Source of the DNA: Ipomoea triloba
Lineage: Eukaryota; Streptophyta; Magnoliopsida; Solanales; Convolvulaceae
DNA length: 64,000 bases
Direction of reading: 5' to 3'
Assembly: GCF_003576645.1 (NCBI RefSeq)
Contig: NC_044923.1
Span: forward strand, 16,881,587-16,945,586
Position numbers and translations under genes: made by a program
Notes under the pieces: generated by a model
What the model was told of the DNA's origin: nothing
Seen by the model: the letters and a program-made list of their open reading frames with translations, nothing else
Databases searched by the model: none
Shown here: positions 12,116-24,354 of the stretch, one piece after another
How the letters are laid out: each line of letters starts with the position of its first letter
Numbering within the stretch: the first letter of the stretch is position 1

Positions 12116-14290
12116 AATTACAATAACGAATAAATATATTTTGAAATAAGGGGCATGGAACCCTAAATTAAATCAGTGACAATTCATGGATCCTAGCTAG
12201 TCGTCCTTGCTAGAAGAATAGGAAAAGGAAAGTGAAAATTCAGTTTGGTTGTTAGTGATAAAAGAAGCAGATTCAACTTCACAAGCTAAGAGATAGGGAG
12301 ATGGAGATAGATGAGGAAGATTGTATTGTCTTCTCAACAGTTTTAATTTGTAGTGTCTATACATAACGTACGCACTGTTTACACATCGCTCTCAAAACAA
12401 GAATACAAGAGCGTGCGTGCGTACGTGCCTAAGGAGTAGTCGAATATTACTTGCCAAAGTACTGTACTTTGAAGAGGGGTGTGATGAACTTTGATTATTG
12501 CCAACTCCATGAATGCATGCATGGCAGTACTGCTACCGTTACTTCCACACTGACAACTACGTTGTATTTTTAGAAACCTTACACTTACATGTGACCCAAT
12601 TGTGACTTTCATCCTTTGCTAATTCCAACATACCAACCTTTTACCTAATTAATAAACCGACAACCTCTTTCAAATCTTAAAGGAAAATTAGCATGCATCA
12701 TAGAGTTAATCACGGCAGTAAAATTATGTCGTATATATGTTATGATTAGTTAGATTTTTATTGTTAGTGTTGCTCAAATGTTATTGTATGTGTTTCTTTG
12801 TTTAATTGCAGATAAAGGCATGTGTGTAATAGCTTAGATTGTGCAATTAAGCATGATTGACCATGTATATATGGTGATAAAGTTAATCATGGGTGGTAAA
12901 AATTATATTTGGCATAACGTGTGATAGAGAATATACATCGATAGATCAGACCACTTCCCGACGGGTAGGATGCACATTTGCTCATGATCCCCGGTCATAT
13001 CTGACCAGATTAATTATGCCAAATGCTTAGCGGTATGTCTAATATCAATAAACATGTCATCGTTTTTTTAAGGAACCGCAACACATGTTAGAGAAAAGTG
13101 TAGCATTTTCTTATTAATTAATTTACGGTTTTGTCTCCTCACTTTTTTTTTTCATCATTACACTACACTTTTTAACAAAAGTGTAGTGGAAAGTGGTATT
13201 TATATGTTCATTTTTGTAGCAGTGAAATGAACTTGAGACACATGGAGAGCATGCCTGAGGACGGGCATATGTCCTGAAATCTCCTTTATATAATATGTGA
13301 ACTACATGCACATCATCGGAATGCAATTTTGGACTAGGGCCCATAATGCCAGGTGGATTGTGGACCCTCGTACATAGTATAATTTGCCCACTTGGTCAAG
13401 GTCAGCCTTGACTTATGTCACTAATAAAAGATATAGCTAGTAGTGAAGACACAATTTCTATTCCTCATATTTGCATAACAATCAACGTCACGTTTCGATG
13501 GTAGGATATTGAACTCAGCCCTCTAAGCTGTCGTCCAACAATAATTATTTCTGTTAAAAAAATCAGAGCATAACTCCATATATAATAACTATATACGATT
13601 ATACTTAGCTTGTGTAATATACTAATATACATGCAAATAAACATGTTTTCGTACATAACGCCTTTGTTTCTTTTTTGTACCAATCTGACAACATGGAGGT
13701 ATGCCATTAACAGTTTTTCTTTGACCGTTAATTAATTAACAGAATTCTGTGCTTAGTTCAGCAGTGAAATTATGGTAGGTAGCTTTCATACTGTCATGTA
13801 TGTATTAGCAAATTTTTTTGGAAATAGTTATGTATAATTATAGGGATCGCAATGGGTTGAGTGGGTCGGAAAGAGCTACATATATTATGCATCTGACTCA
13901 CCTTAAGTACAAATTTAGCACGCCATTTGCAAATACTATATTCTGTAATCGTTATTTATGTTTAGAGACATTGTATTATATTGGCTGTAATTAGGACTTA
14001 AATAATTACATTTGACAAGAACTTAATATCAATTCAAATAATAATTATAATTAAGTTATACTATGATCTAGTGTATTTGTCAACATATCGGACAAAAATA
14101 AAAATAAAAATAAAAATAAAAATCCAATTGAAGTAGATTTGTATTGTTTGTGCATGAATGTACAACCAGAATGAAATATTGGAGATATTGAGAGTTTGGG
14201 GAACAGAGACTGAGGAAGATGACATAATAAAATGGAGTGTTGTTTGTTTTGGTTCATAGTATTTTATTTTATTTTATTATATTATTGAAG
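12116..14290. other. gene-free stretch
   Basis: No supported gene. A short copy of the ~60-bp module tail appears near 13420-13545 (ctagtagtgaagacac, tgtcgtccaacaat). A (TAAAAA)n-like run lies at about 14096-14122. Otherwise unremarkable AT-rich DNA. Confidence 0.4.
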
Positions 14291-14298
14291 GAAAGTGG

Positions 14299-14375
14299 TG
14301 ATGGCTATAGCTCAGTGGGACTATATTGTTTATGGCCTGGGATTCTGTTCAAATACCCAAAAATAAGAAAAATAA
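14299..14375 (+). mobile_element. tRNA-like SINE head
   Basis: ggctatagctcagtggga (A box TAGCTCAGTGG at 14308-14318) is followed by ctgttcaaatacc (B-box-like, 14345-14357) and then an A-rich stretch. The arrangement is that of a SINE, not a complete tRNA gene. Confidence 0.5.
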
Positions 14376-14421
14376 ACAAATATTTTCTATAATAATATGC
14401 ACAACTTTATATATATATATA

Positions 14422-14459
<38 letters not shown>

Positions 14460-15239
14460 AGGGTATTATATTGTTACAACTCTAACGTTATTTTCTATAG
14501 TGTTGATAATACCATATACAACTGTATATATACTAGCTAGTTGTACATATGTACAATGTGCGATTAAAAAATTTTTAATGAACAAAAATTAGTAAAATTA
14601 AATGATTAGAAATAAATAACGAAACACATAAATCTTATAAATATTAGAAGATGAAATTTAAATTTTTGATGATTAGAAATATTATTGAACATACACTTGG
14701 TAAGAAATTAGAAATGTACCATACAAAGAGTAACAATAAAAAAAAACATTTAATAACACTTATACCACTAACAGACTTTTAATTCCAACTAATGTAAATA
14801 TAAAGATCAAAAGGAAAAATGTGAAAGGTAAGCTGAAAATAAAATGTAAATGAACAATACAAATAGCACAAAGATTTAATGAAACTATATTAACAACACA
14901 ATTTAAATTACAGTTAAGAACAACAATCATTTTGTCTATTTAAATTTAGATTTAGATATTATTTGTTGTTATATTGGGTACTATCCGCACCAATGTCAAT
15001 ATTGATACAATTAAGTAGATATATAATATATAGTTGCATGTATCCACTACTATTGACATTATTGAAAAATTTTATTTATAATATTGTACCGATTTTATTG
15101 ACAAAATGTTAAGGAAAACATATAACTTTGTCGAATATAAAAAAAAGTTAATAAAAATTTTGTGTCAAGTTTTTGTTAATATTTTTCAAAATCATTATCT
15201 ATATGCATCCAAGAATAATTATTATTATTATGGGGATAA

Positions 15240-15276
<37 letters not shown>

Positions 15277-16440
15277 CTAGGAAATATGTGAAGTGGGGAA
15301 GAGGAGAAGAATGGGAGAGAAGTCATTGGTCAAGAGATTACAAAAGTTTGTAATGCCCCATCCCTTTCATCCATTAAGGAAGTGGACCTCTGCAATTCCC
15401 ATGCTTTGTCAAGGTTTGATGTCTCTCTCTCACATCCTAATTCCTAAGCTCAAAGTACCCCAAGAAATATCTCATCAGAGTCTCATATAGCACAATTTTT
15501 TTTTTCAAAAACCATCAAATTGTTAATCCAAAAGCGAATATGTAAAAAGTTGAGAAGAGTAGGCTTCAAGCCCAACATAAACTCACTCCAAATCAACAAA
15601 TGTCTATACAAAAGGCAAAAATTTGTCTAACACTTGGACAAAATAAGCATAAACTCTTAGACTTATAAACTAAACCTAGTCTAAGCAAAGAACCACCAAA
15701 TAGCCAGCAAAATAAGCACAGAACCACCCGCACCACCAAGCGAGCTAAGCCAAGAGCATCCCAATGTTGCAAAAATTCACCAGTCTAATGGCAGCTCTCG
15801 AAGTATACTAAAATGACAGAACACACCCAAAAGCTAAGCAAATTGTAAGGAGATATTCATAGAGCACAAATTCATGTCTTCTTTCGAGCCATATAGAAAG
15901 CATGTGAAGAACTAACTACATGTTTGGAGAATGAAATATTCTTTATTTTTTCAATAAAATGGTAAAATATAAATAGTGTTGGATTTGAACTTTATTTTTC
16001 ACAGCAATATTGTTATATATGTTCCTTTGATTTCTATTTTAAATTTTCCATATGGTAACTTTTTTTTTTGGCAGTGAATGAATATAGAAAAAAAAAATGG
16101 AGTTTAAAATTATTTTGAAAAAAATTCATCAAGGAGAAATTTATCTAAGGTTTTTTTTTTTTTTTTTTTTTAAAGAATTTTTGATTCCTTAAGTATTTGC
16201 AAATCATATTTTGGTCCGTCACTGTAAAAAATTACAAAATATAACATCAAATTTGTAAGATTGCCACATTTTTTGTCATCTGATGAACAAAAATTAAGGG
16301 TTATTTAATTTTAATCATTTCACCCAAAACATTAAAATGTTCATTAAATGCATTTGAACCTTAACAACAATGTTTTATATTTCCGTCAATTCGAGGATCA
16401 AAACTTCCTTAATCTTGCAAAGTTGAATGCCTATTGTGTA
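14376..16440. other. gene-free AT-rich stretch
   Basis: Contains (TATATG)n near 14410-14458, (TA)n near 15242-15275 and T tracts near 16152-16171. A 65-codon ORF at 15293-15490 has no family I recognise and no exon context. Confidence 0.4.
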
Positions 16441-16444
16441 ATTG

Positions 16445-17717
16445 AGTTTTTTACACTTTTGGTCCCACGAGTATTATGGTACTAATAATTTTGATTCGCA
16501 ACTTTTAAAATTTACATAATTGGTCCACGAGTATCAATTTCTTAGCGTAAATGATCCTTCCGTTGAAATCTCCATCAATTTGTCACCAGATTTCCTTCTT
16601 TATAGCAGGGGTATAATGGTATTTTCCTTTTCGTCAATTTTTAGTTTCACACTTTAATTTTGGTTCCACGATTATTGCGAAACTAACAATATTGATATAC
16701 AACTTTCAAAACTTGCATAATTGGTATACGAGTATAAATTTCTTAGCGTAAATGGTCCTTCTAATGAAATCTCCATCAATTTTTCACCGAAACAATTATT
16801 TCCCATTTATAGTAGAGGTACAAAGATCTTTTCTTTTTACCACCGCATTTTATCTTTCATATCCGAAAGCAGTTATCTATATCTTCTATTGTGATTATCT
16901 TGTCTTCGGCTTCACCTCTGCACAGTTTGATTCCGGTCCAGAAAACATCTACCAAGTATTTTGCATTGGTGACTTCACCATATATGACTTGATCGCCCCA
17001 TTGCAGGATTCAGGAAGGCGACGACCGGGGTTTCGCTAGTGAGCCCTTCCATGGATAAAGCAATGACTCATGAAACATGCCACAAAAATGGTGGGCTAGC
17101 ACATGTTCTTGCGGACACCATTGCACCATTTTGGCAAGTTCACCGGCTTGAAGGCTGAGCCTTTGCTAGGTGGCCTCATGAACCACAAGAAATGAATGTT
17201 GGAGTTCACAAACCCGTGAGCTATATCGTAGACTTGTTCTTGTCTCAAGACGACGATACTCTCTAATGATATGTGCACACCATAGAATGGCTTATTCTAG
17301 TGAAAAATTGATGAAAATGAAAAGATTATTATACCCATGCTATAAAGGGGAAATAATTTTTTTTGCTGAAAAATTGACGGAAATTTCACCGAAAAGACCA
17401 TTTGCGCTAAGAAATTGATAATCGTAGACCAATTGTGCAAATGTTGAAAGTTGTGGATCAAAATTGCTAGTGTCACAATACTCATGGGATCAAAAGTGCG
17501 AAAAACTAAAAATGATTGAAAATGAAAAGGCCATTATATCCCTGCTATAAACAGAAAATAATTTTCCGATAAAATATTGATGGAGATTTCACCGAAAGGA
17601 CCATTTGCGCTAAGAAATTCTTACTCGTTGACCAATTATGCAAGTTTTGAAAGTTGTGGATCAAAATTATTAGTGTCACAATACTCGTGGTACCAAAAGT
17701 GCATAAAACTCTTTTAT
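16445..17717. mobile_element. Mutator-like element with long, doubled TIRs and captured UGT piece
   Basis: The left end gagttttttacacttttggt (16445-) and the right end, read on the minus strand as gagttttatgcacttttggt (ending 17717), start inverted arms of roughly 200 bp sharing cacgagtat, ttcttagcgtaaatg and gaaatctccatcaat. Each arm holds two tandem versions of this sequence (16452-16650 and 16650-16835; 17300-17508 and 17509-17717), so one element may sit inside another. The centre is not TIR sequence and encodes a UGT fragment. I found no clear 9-bp target duplication. Confidence 0.7.
16860..17285 (-). pseudogene. captured UDP-glycosyltransferase C-terminal fragment
   Basis: On the minus strand, readable blocks are ESIVVLRQEQVYDIAHGFVN, SNIHFLWFMRPPSKGSAFKP and VNLPKW, then, after disrupted sequence, VACFMSHC and further on TNAKYLVDVF with LCRGEAEDKIITIED. 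Order and spacing match the C-terminal half of plant family-1 UGTs of the UGT84 type, around the PSPG box (QEQV..., FLWVMRPP, the VTHCGWNST region, DAKYLVDV). The PSPG core itself is missing or scrambled, and there are frameshifts and stops, so it cannot make an enzyme. It is cargo of the Mutator-like element around it. Assignment to UGT is firm; the subfamily is tentative. Confidence 0.7.
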
Positions 17718-17903
17718 GACTTTAATAATGAGAAATAAAAAAATTAGTCACTTAAATGACCAAAATTTTTAAATTGAAACCACAACCATTAGTATGTTAT
17801 TTCCAACATTATTATAAGTTATAAATGATTTGGGATGTCGGAATTTTTGTTACACGCAAAAAGAGGTCGGTGATTATGTATCTAAATTTCAGTGTTACTT
17901 CTT

Positions 17904-17935
<32 letters not shown>

Positions 17936-19024
17936 AAATGGTAATATAATATGCAAAAAGAAAAAGAAAAATATTAAAGCTTTGTTCACATTGACGGAAT
18001 ACAAATTGTCAACTTTTCCAATTGTTGTGTTGGAGTAAAATATGCCACGGCACAGTGAAGATGAGACATTAGCATGTTCATTGTGTAGAAAAGTTTTTAA
18101 TTCTTTAACCGTTTAGAAAATATAAATAGAAAAAATTAAATTTGTGTTCATGTTGAAAAATAAAAGTAGAAAAGGAGGAAATTATAAAAGGAGAAAAAGC
18201 TTTCTCGCCCGAGTCTTTAATGCATGACAACAAATTTTAAGGGATGACAACTTTTAGACATAGTTGTTCACCTATCAGAGTGTTAACGGGATGATTTGAC
18301 GACTATCAAATTTAACTAAAGCAGCTGTTGCTAGAGTATAAAAGGACAACTTAAGAGCTTGAGGAATTACTTTTGATCTCAATTAATGTTAGCATTTTGG
18401 AACATATATCTTTCTGAGAGAGAGAGAAAACCAAGCTTTTAAGCTATATTCAACGTTCCAAGCTCCTAGTTGAATAATCTAGATTTAAAGTATACAACAC
18501 CAATCTACAACATTCATCTGCGAAGTATTGAAGACTCTACACTCAAGAGTACTTGGTTGTGGCTAGATGCTTGCAGTGGAGTAGTCAATATGATGGCTAT
18601 AGAGACTACATGCCACAACAAGGATACAATGAGACTCCATCCAATAATCCTTTCACAACTCAAACCCTACCTCCAAGTCCTTACGAGTGTCTTTTCCAAA
18701 AGTATGGAGAGGACTTTTCCCAACCTAATCACCAAAACCCACCACAATCCTACTACAAGATTCATCTTACCATTCCCAATATGCATGTTGCAATTCATAT
18801 CATCAACACCACAAAGATTAGCAATATGCTTCATATGATTAATATCCTCATACCCAACAAACATAGAATGCCAATAATATATTGAAGGATATATTATGTT
18901 TCAATATAATCAAAAGATTAAACTAATGCAGAGTACACATTTATATTTAATTATTTATATATTATATTCTCAACACACTAGTCCTTCACATGTGCAGACT
19001 GAATATTATATTATATTATAATTT
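17718..19024. other. gene-free stretch, possible retroelement remnant
   Basis: An (AT)n/(AAT)n run lies near 17903-17938. About 18340-18890 resembles the start of a retroelement: TATA-like gtataaaagg, then a Gln/Asn/Pro-rich reading frame (18553-18885) of gag-like composition. I cannot name a family, and no LTR pair is visible. Confidence 0.3.
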
Positions 19025-20029
19025 GGCCCTGTTTGGTATATATTTTTTTAAATCAGACATGAGGGGGGGACCCCTGGGGAACCGACACCTTAAGTTGGTT
19101 CCACCACTCTGCGCGAAGTCACGACGTGCGCTAAGTCCTCGAGGTAAGCTTCCTCGCTCACAAGGGGGCAAACATCTACTATCTTCTTCTCATCGTTCTG
19201 CATAGCTCCAAACGCTGCGAGGCGGTCGACCACTTTGTTCTGTTCCCGATAGATCACTCGAAAAGAAACCTTCCAATCTCTGGTGAGCCACCATCTGATC
19301 TCGTCAATGCATTGGCGGATAGGTCCGAGCCACCATCTGATCTCGTCAATGCATTGGCGGATAGGTCCTCGACCATCCAAGTCTTCTTGAATCCACTGGA
19401 TTATAGTTTTGGCGTCCGACAAGTCTTCTTGAATCCACTGGATTATAGTTTTGGCGTCCGACTGAACCTCTAAGTCACGAACGCCTCTTTTCCATGCCCA
19501 GTCTAAACATTCCACAATAGCTCTTGCTTCCACAATAGCTGGATCCGCATAAGATGTTTTACACATGATGCCTCCAACCCACTCTCCCCTGGCGTTCCTC
19601 ATGACACCGCCTATTCCAGCCTTTTGGATCCCAGACTTAACACTCCCGTCAATGTTAAGCGTGAAGCAGTGATCCGTAGAAGCCCTCCATTTAAGCCAAG
19701 TAGTTCTGGTCCTTCTCTCCGTGGTGCTGCTGTTTGGTATATATAAAATTAGCCTATCAGTCAATTTTGGCTTATTTGACTACTATTAGCTGGTTAAAAA
19801 AAAATCAATATAAGTGTTTGGTTAATAAGCTTTGTGTAACTCCAAAATGCTAAAATTCAAAAGGCTACTCGAAGAAACTTTTTCAATTAATTTTTTTAGA
19901 AAAGAAATTATACCAAACAGCTATCAACTAACAACTAATTTACCACACACCTTTCTATAATCAGCTAATGTTATCAACTAATCATACCCTCTAACCCAAT
20001 CAGCTAACAGCCATTTACTAAAGAGGGCC
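19025..20029. mobile_element. hAT-like MITE carrying a LINE insertion
   Basis: The left end ggccctgtttggta (19025) and the right end ...taaagagggcc (to 20029) are inverted. The inside holds the common MITE words cagctaatgttatcaacta and caaacagctatcaac. The element is split by a 686-bp LINE-derived insertion. Confidence 0.6.
19044..19729 (-). pseudogene. 5'-truncated LINE 3' end, RNase H domain
   Basis: The minus strand encodes an RNase H fold as found at the C-terminus of plant L1-type LINE ORF2: FTLNIDGSVK, AGIGGVMRNARGEW, EARAIVECLDWAWKRG, LEVQSDAKTIIQWIQED and NKVVDRLAAFG, with the four acidic positions apparently present; stop at 19090. The insert begins with a T tract (an antisense poly-A tail) and is flanked by the 15-bp direct repeat ctgtttggtatatat (19029-19043 and 19730-19744), a LINE target-site duplication. 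Two internal in-frame 14-residue tandem duplications (SDAKTIIQWIQEDL and GPIRQCIDEIRWWL), each exactly 42 bp, are odd and may be assembly errors. Confidence 0.8.
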
Positions 20030-20856
20030 TTTGTATACACATCTAAACAAGTTAAATTAAACCTATGATGATCTCTTATATAGAATTATAGATTCATGTC
20101 ACTTGGGTCATAATTTTTGAGATTGTGACATAGAATAATAGTATGTGCATATATGTAGAGGAAGAGAGAGGGAGATGGGAAATTTGTTGTCAAGGTTGGA
20201 CAGGAAATGCTGCATGCAAATTGTGTGCATGCAATGATACTATTTTTTCTTTCCAGTTAAGCCAAGTGGTGGCTGGACATGAAAGGTAGTTCAGTTGGAT
20301 TTAGATACATATCCAAGCTAGCTAGCTAGCTAGGAGTAGTATGATGAATATAATGGTGTTATGATGCAACAGATAGAGATGATGAGAAAACATGGAGAAT
20401 AAATTGTAGGTCAGGGGGGCTATGGTGGTGCAATAACATCACCATCAACATCAACTCATATCATATATCCATTTTTCTGATCTCATGAATTGGTGGCTTA
20501 ATTAAGTCAATTGTTTGGCCAAGTGGAAGGCATAGTTGTCTTGACAAATCCCAAGACCAATTTAGGGAGAGCTGGACTCCATTTTTTAATCATAAATCTA
20601 CTTGGCTACCCACCTATACACTACTTGCATGGTGGGGATCATCAATCACCTAAGTCTTCATTAAAGTACCCATCTAGAAGGATTAGGTATTCTCTTTTAA
20701 TTATTTTGTGATACATCTTTCATTTCACCTTTCAATCATATTTTAGTTTCAAAAATAGAGATAAGAAAAAATGTGATTAATTCACACAGGAATCTATCAA
20801 CTCATAACTAATGAAGATAAAAATAATTTAGATTTTTTACATTGGTAATAGTACTT
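19419..20856. repeat. 1.44-kb direct duplication, first copy
   Basis: This stretch matches 20860-22297 base for base wherever I compared, at a constant offset of 1441. It includes half of the LINE RNase H piece, the right part of the hAT-like MITE and flanking single-copy DNA. The junction with the second copy is a lone N at 20857. Confidence 0.85.
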
Positions 20857-22297
20857 NATCCAAGTCTTCTTGAATCCACTGGATTATAGTTTTGGCGTCC
20901 GACTGAACCTCTAAGTCACGAACGCCTCTTTTCCATGCCCAGTCTAAACATTCCACAATAGCTCTTGCTTCCACAATAGCTGGATCCGCATAAGATGTTT
21001 TACACATGATGCCTCCAACCCACTCTCCCCTGGCGTTCCTCATGACACCGCCTATTCCAGCCTTTTGGATCCCAGACTTAACACTCCCGTCAATGTTAAG
21101 CGTGAAGCAGTGATCCGTAGAAGCCCTCCATTTAAGCCAAGTAGTTCTGGTCCTTCTCTCCGTGGTGCTGCTGTTTGGTATATATAAAATTAGCCTATCA
21201 GTCAATTTTGGCTTATTTGACTACTATTAGCTGGTTAAAAAAAAATCAATATAAGTGTTTGGTTAATAAGCTTTGTGTAACTCCAAAATGCTAAAATTCA
21301 AAAGGCTACTCGAAGAAACTTTTTCAATTAATTTTTTTAGAAAAGAAATTATACCAAACAGCTATCAACTAACAACTAATTTACCACACACCTTTCTATA
21401 ATCAGCTAATGTTATCAACTAATCATACCCTCTAACCCAATCAGCTAACAGCCATTTACTAAAGAGGGCCTTTGTATACACATCTAAACAAGTTAAATTA
21501 AACCTATGATGATCTCTTATATAGAATTATAGATTCATGTCACTTGGGTCATAATTTTTGAGATTGTGACATAGAATAATAGTATGTGCATATATGTAGA
21601 GGAAGAGAGAGGGAGATGGGAAATTTGTTGTCAAGGTTGGACAGGAAATGCTGCATGCAAATTGTGTGCATGCAATGATACTATTTTTTCTTTCCAGTTA
21701 AGCCAAGTGGTGGCTGGACATGAAAGGTAGTTCAGTTGGATTTAGATACATATCCAAGCTAGCTAGCTAGCTAGGAGTAGTATGATGAATATAATGGTGT
21801 TATGATGCAACAGATAGAGATGATGAGAAAACATGGAGAATAAATTGTAGGTCAGGGGGGCTATGGTGGTGCAATAACATCACCATCAACATCAACTCAT
21901 ATCATATATCCATTTTTCTGATCTCATGAATTGGTGGCTTAATTAAGTCAATTGTTTGGCCAAGTGGAAGGCATAGTTGTCTTGACAAATCCCAAGACCA
22001 ATTTAGGGAGAGCTGGACTCCATTTTTTAATCATAAATCTACTTGGCTACCCACCTATACACTACTTGCATGGTGGGGATCATCAATCACCTAAGTCTTC
22101 ATTAAAGTACCCATCTAGAAGGATTAGGTATTCTCTTTTAATTATTTTGTGATACATCTTTCATTTCACCTTTCAATCATATTTTAGTTTCAAAAATAGA
22201 GATAAGAAAAAATGTGATTAATTCACACAGGAATCTATCAACTCATAACTAATGAAGATAAAAATAATTTAGATTTTTTACATTGGTAATAGTACTT
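20857..22297. repeat. 1.44-kb direct duplication, second copy after an N
   Basis: Begins with N and repeats the first copy, including a truncated RNase H frame (20858-21170, minus strand), the hAT-like MITE right half and the downstream unique-looking DNA to agtactt at 22291-22297. The break falls inside a codon. Absence of divergence points to an assembly overlap rather than an old duplication. Confidence 0.8.
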
Positions 22298-23469
22298 ATG
22301 AGTATAACTAAATATAATATACTTCATTATTTCGGTGGTAATATCACTAATGCAACCTAATATAATATATCCATGAAATTGTATAGGGCACTTTTGACGC
22401 CACAGAAATCTAATAACTATAATAATTAATGTATCGTTAGAGAAATGGAAGGTATAAATGGTAATTTGGGAATACCTAATACCAAGTTTATTATTGAATA
22501 CTTTTTCTTCATAATCAAATATATACTTTATAGAACATTTTATAAATATTAATCACTTTATAGAAATGGAACATGTTTGAAGTCCTTCTACCAACAAATC
22601 AACCGGTCATAATAAATAGCCCGTATCTCAACTATCAAGCTCAATGCTATACCCATTCCCCCTAAGGCGTTGTGTACAACACAACATGCTAACATAGGCT
22701 AACCCTTAGCACTACCATCCACGTTAACTTTTAATAACCGAAGTTGAATTTCGCCTCAAATAAAAATTTCATACTCTAGTTTATGCCTAAAGTTCCCAAA
22801 AATATATATCCCAATTTTCATTCACCTTGCCCATATATACCATTCACTTCATTTAAAATATTTAGATTAAATTTTTATTTTCAATAATTTCTTCTTTGTT
22901 TTTGCCCCTTTCGTGGAGTGGTACTTAAGTTAAGGTCAAACCTTGACTCATAAGCTAAGCTAGCTTTTGTGGTAAAGTTATGGTTTTAAGTTTTAAATCG
23001 AGTGCCATACCATGTAATTTTCATTTACAAAACATTTTTGGATACACAAAAATTATGTGGAACATTATTATTTATTTCTTTATTAATTGTAAAAGAAAAA
23101 AAGCTAGGAAATCAAAAAGAGGGGTTTTATTAGGTGAGTGATGGCAATTGGTCAAGGCATCACTGCCCATTCCAACTTCCTCTACTGAGGAAAACTCCAA
23201 GCCATCACGTGTAGGCTTTGCCGGTGATAATTTAGGCCTGGAATTACTTTATGTATCTATCCATCCAAAAATTAAAGGGACAAAGGAAAAGATAAAGAAG
23301 ATAAAAATATAATAAAAAAAATGAAAAAGAGAAAAAGTAAAGCTATAGTCAGTCACCTTTCTACAACCTTTTCTTGCTGTAAATTAACCTCTTTTCAACA
23401 ATTTTTTTTCATTAAACCAATCAAAACATTTGGCATCATGTCAAATCATCAATCATATTTACGATATTA
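22298..23469. other. gene-free AT-rich stretch
   Basis: No gene seen. Around 22960-23040 the words gctagcttttgtggtaaagt and tttaaatcgagtgcc are weakly SINE-like. Confidence 0.35.
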
Positions 23470-23860
23470 GGGCAACCTCAATAATAGTAATTTTTTGTGT
23501 GATTTTTAAGGTACCAATTAAGAGAGGGAGAGAGGAGGGAGAGAATACGGAAAAAGTGGAGAAAAAATAAAAAGCAGGTTTGACGCGAAGAAAAAAAAAA
23601 CAGAGGACGGATGCGCCAGTCGGCGCGTGTAGTGCGCAAAACGCAGCAGTGTGCTGTCTTCGATCTCTATTTTCTCTACTTCGTGGGACCCATAAAAACA
23701 AGTACTTGCAGGAGGCCCCCAAATATTCTCTATCCTATTTCTCTCTCCTCCATATAAGCTATGTTTTTCTAAAAAAAATTAGGCAAAAACCATTTGGTTT
23801 CTCTAAACCCTAGTTTTTTTTTTTTTTTTTTTTTTTNTTTTTTTTTTTTTTTTTTTTTTT
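23470..23860. mobile_element. Tourist-like MITE, copy 2, right end lost in T tract
   Basis: The left end GGGCAACCTCAATAATAGT is preceded by TTA. The GC-rich core (gatgcgccagtcggcgcg, about 23609-23627) matches the family. The right end is replaced by a 40-odd-base T tract containing an N near 23837, so the boundary is uncertain. Confidence 0.5.
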
Positions 23861-24354
23861 TGTACTAGCTATTACACTCCACTTTGTGCTGGCATGTACG
23901 TACGTTTAATTTCCTTTTCAACTTCTTTATTCAATTGATCATTGATTGTGCATGTTTGCCAGCACAAGTCGGATCTATACGTATTGTATATGCGAACGTA
24001 ACAAGAAACATGGAACTGACGAATGATATAAAAGCATAAAATGTGAGCGATTATTATGACGTTACGTTGGATGTGAAATTTTGAATGATTAAGTGAAGGA
24101 TTGATTTGCCTAAACGTGTGGATTGTTTTGTTGTAAACCCCACAAGATTGTTGAGCATATATATATACTATAAAAAACATAGATGTGGAGTCCAACTATA
24201 TATCATCTTAGCTTTTTAATTGAGATATACCATTTTTAATTTGGTATGAGAATCAACCTATGCCAAAAGGTCATTGGTTCGAATATCCACGTTACCGAAT
24301 AAAACGACCGTGATCCATGTACTGCTTGGAGCCCATCATATATAATATCAATCA

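Noticed and set aside
14299..14375. A genuine tRNA gene
   Set aside because: A and B boxes are present but the flanks do not form an acceptor stem; a SINE head fits better.
15293..15490. 65-codon ORF starting MGKRRRMGEKS
   Set aside because: No recognisable family, no neighbouring exons, and surrounded by AT repeats.
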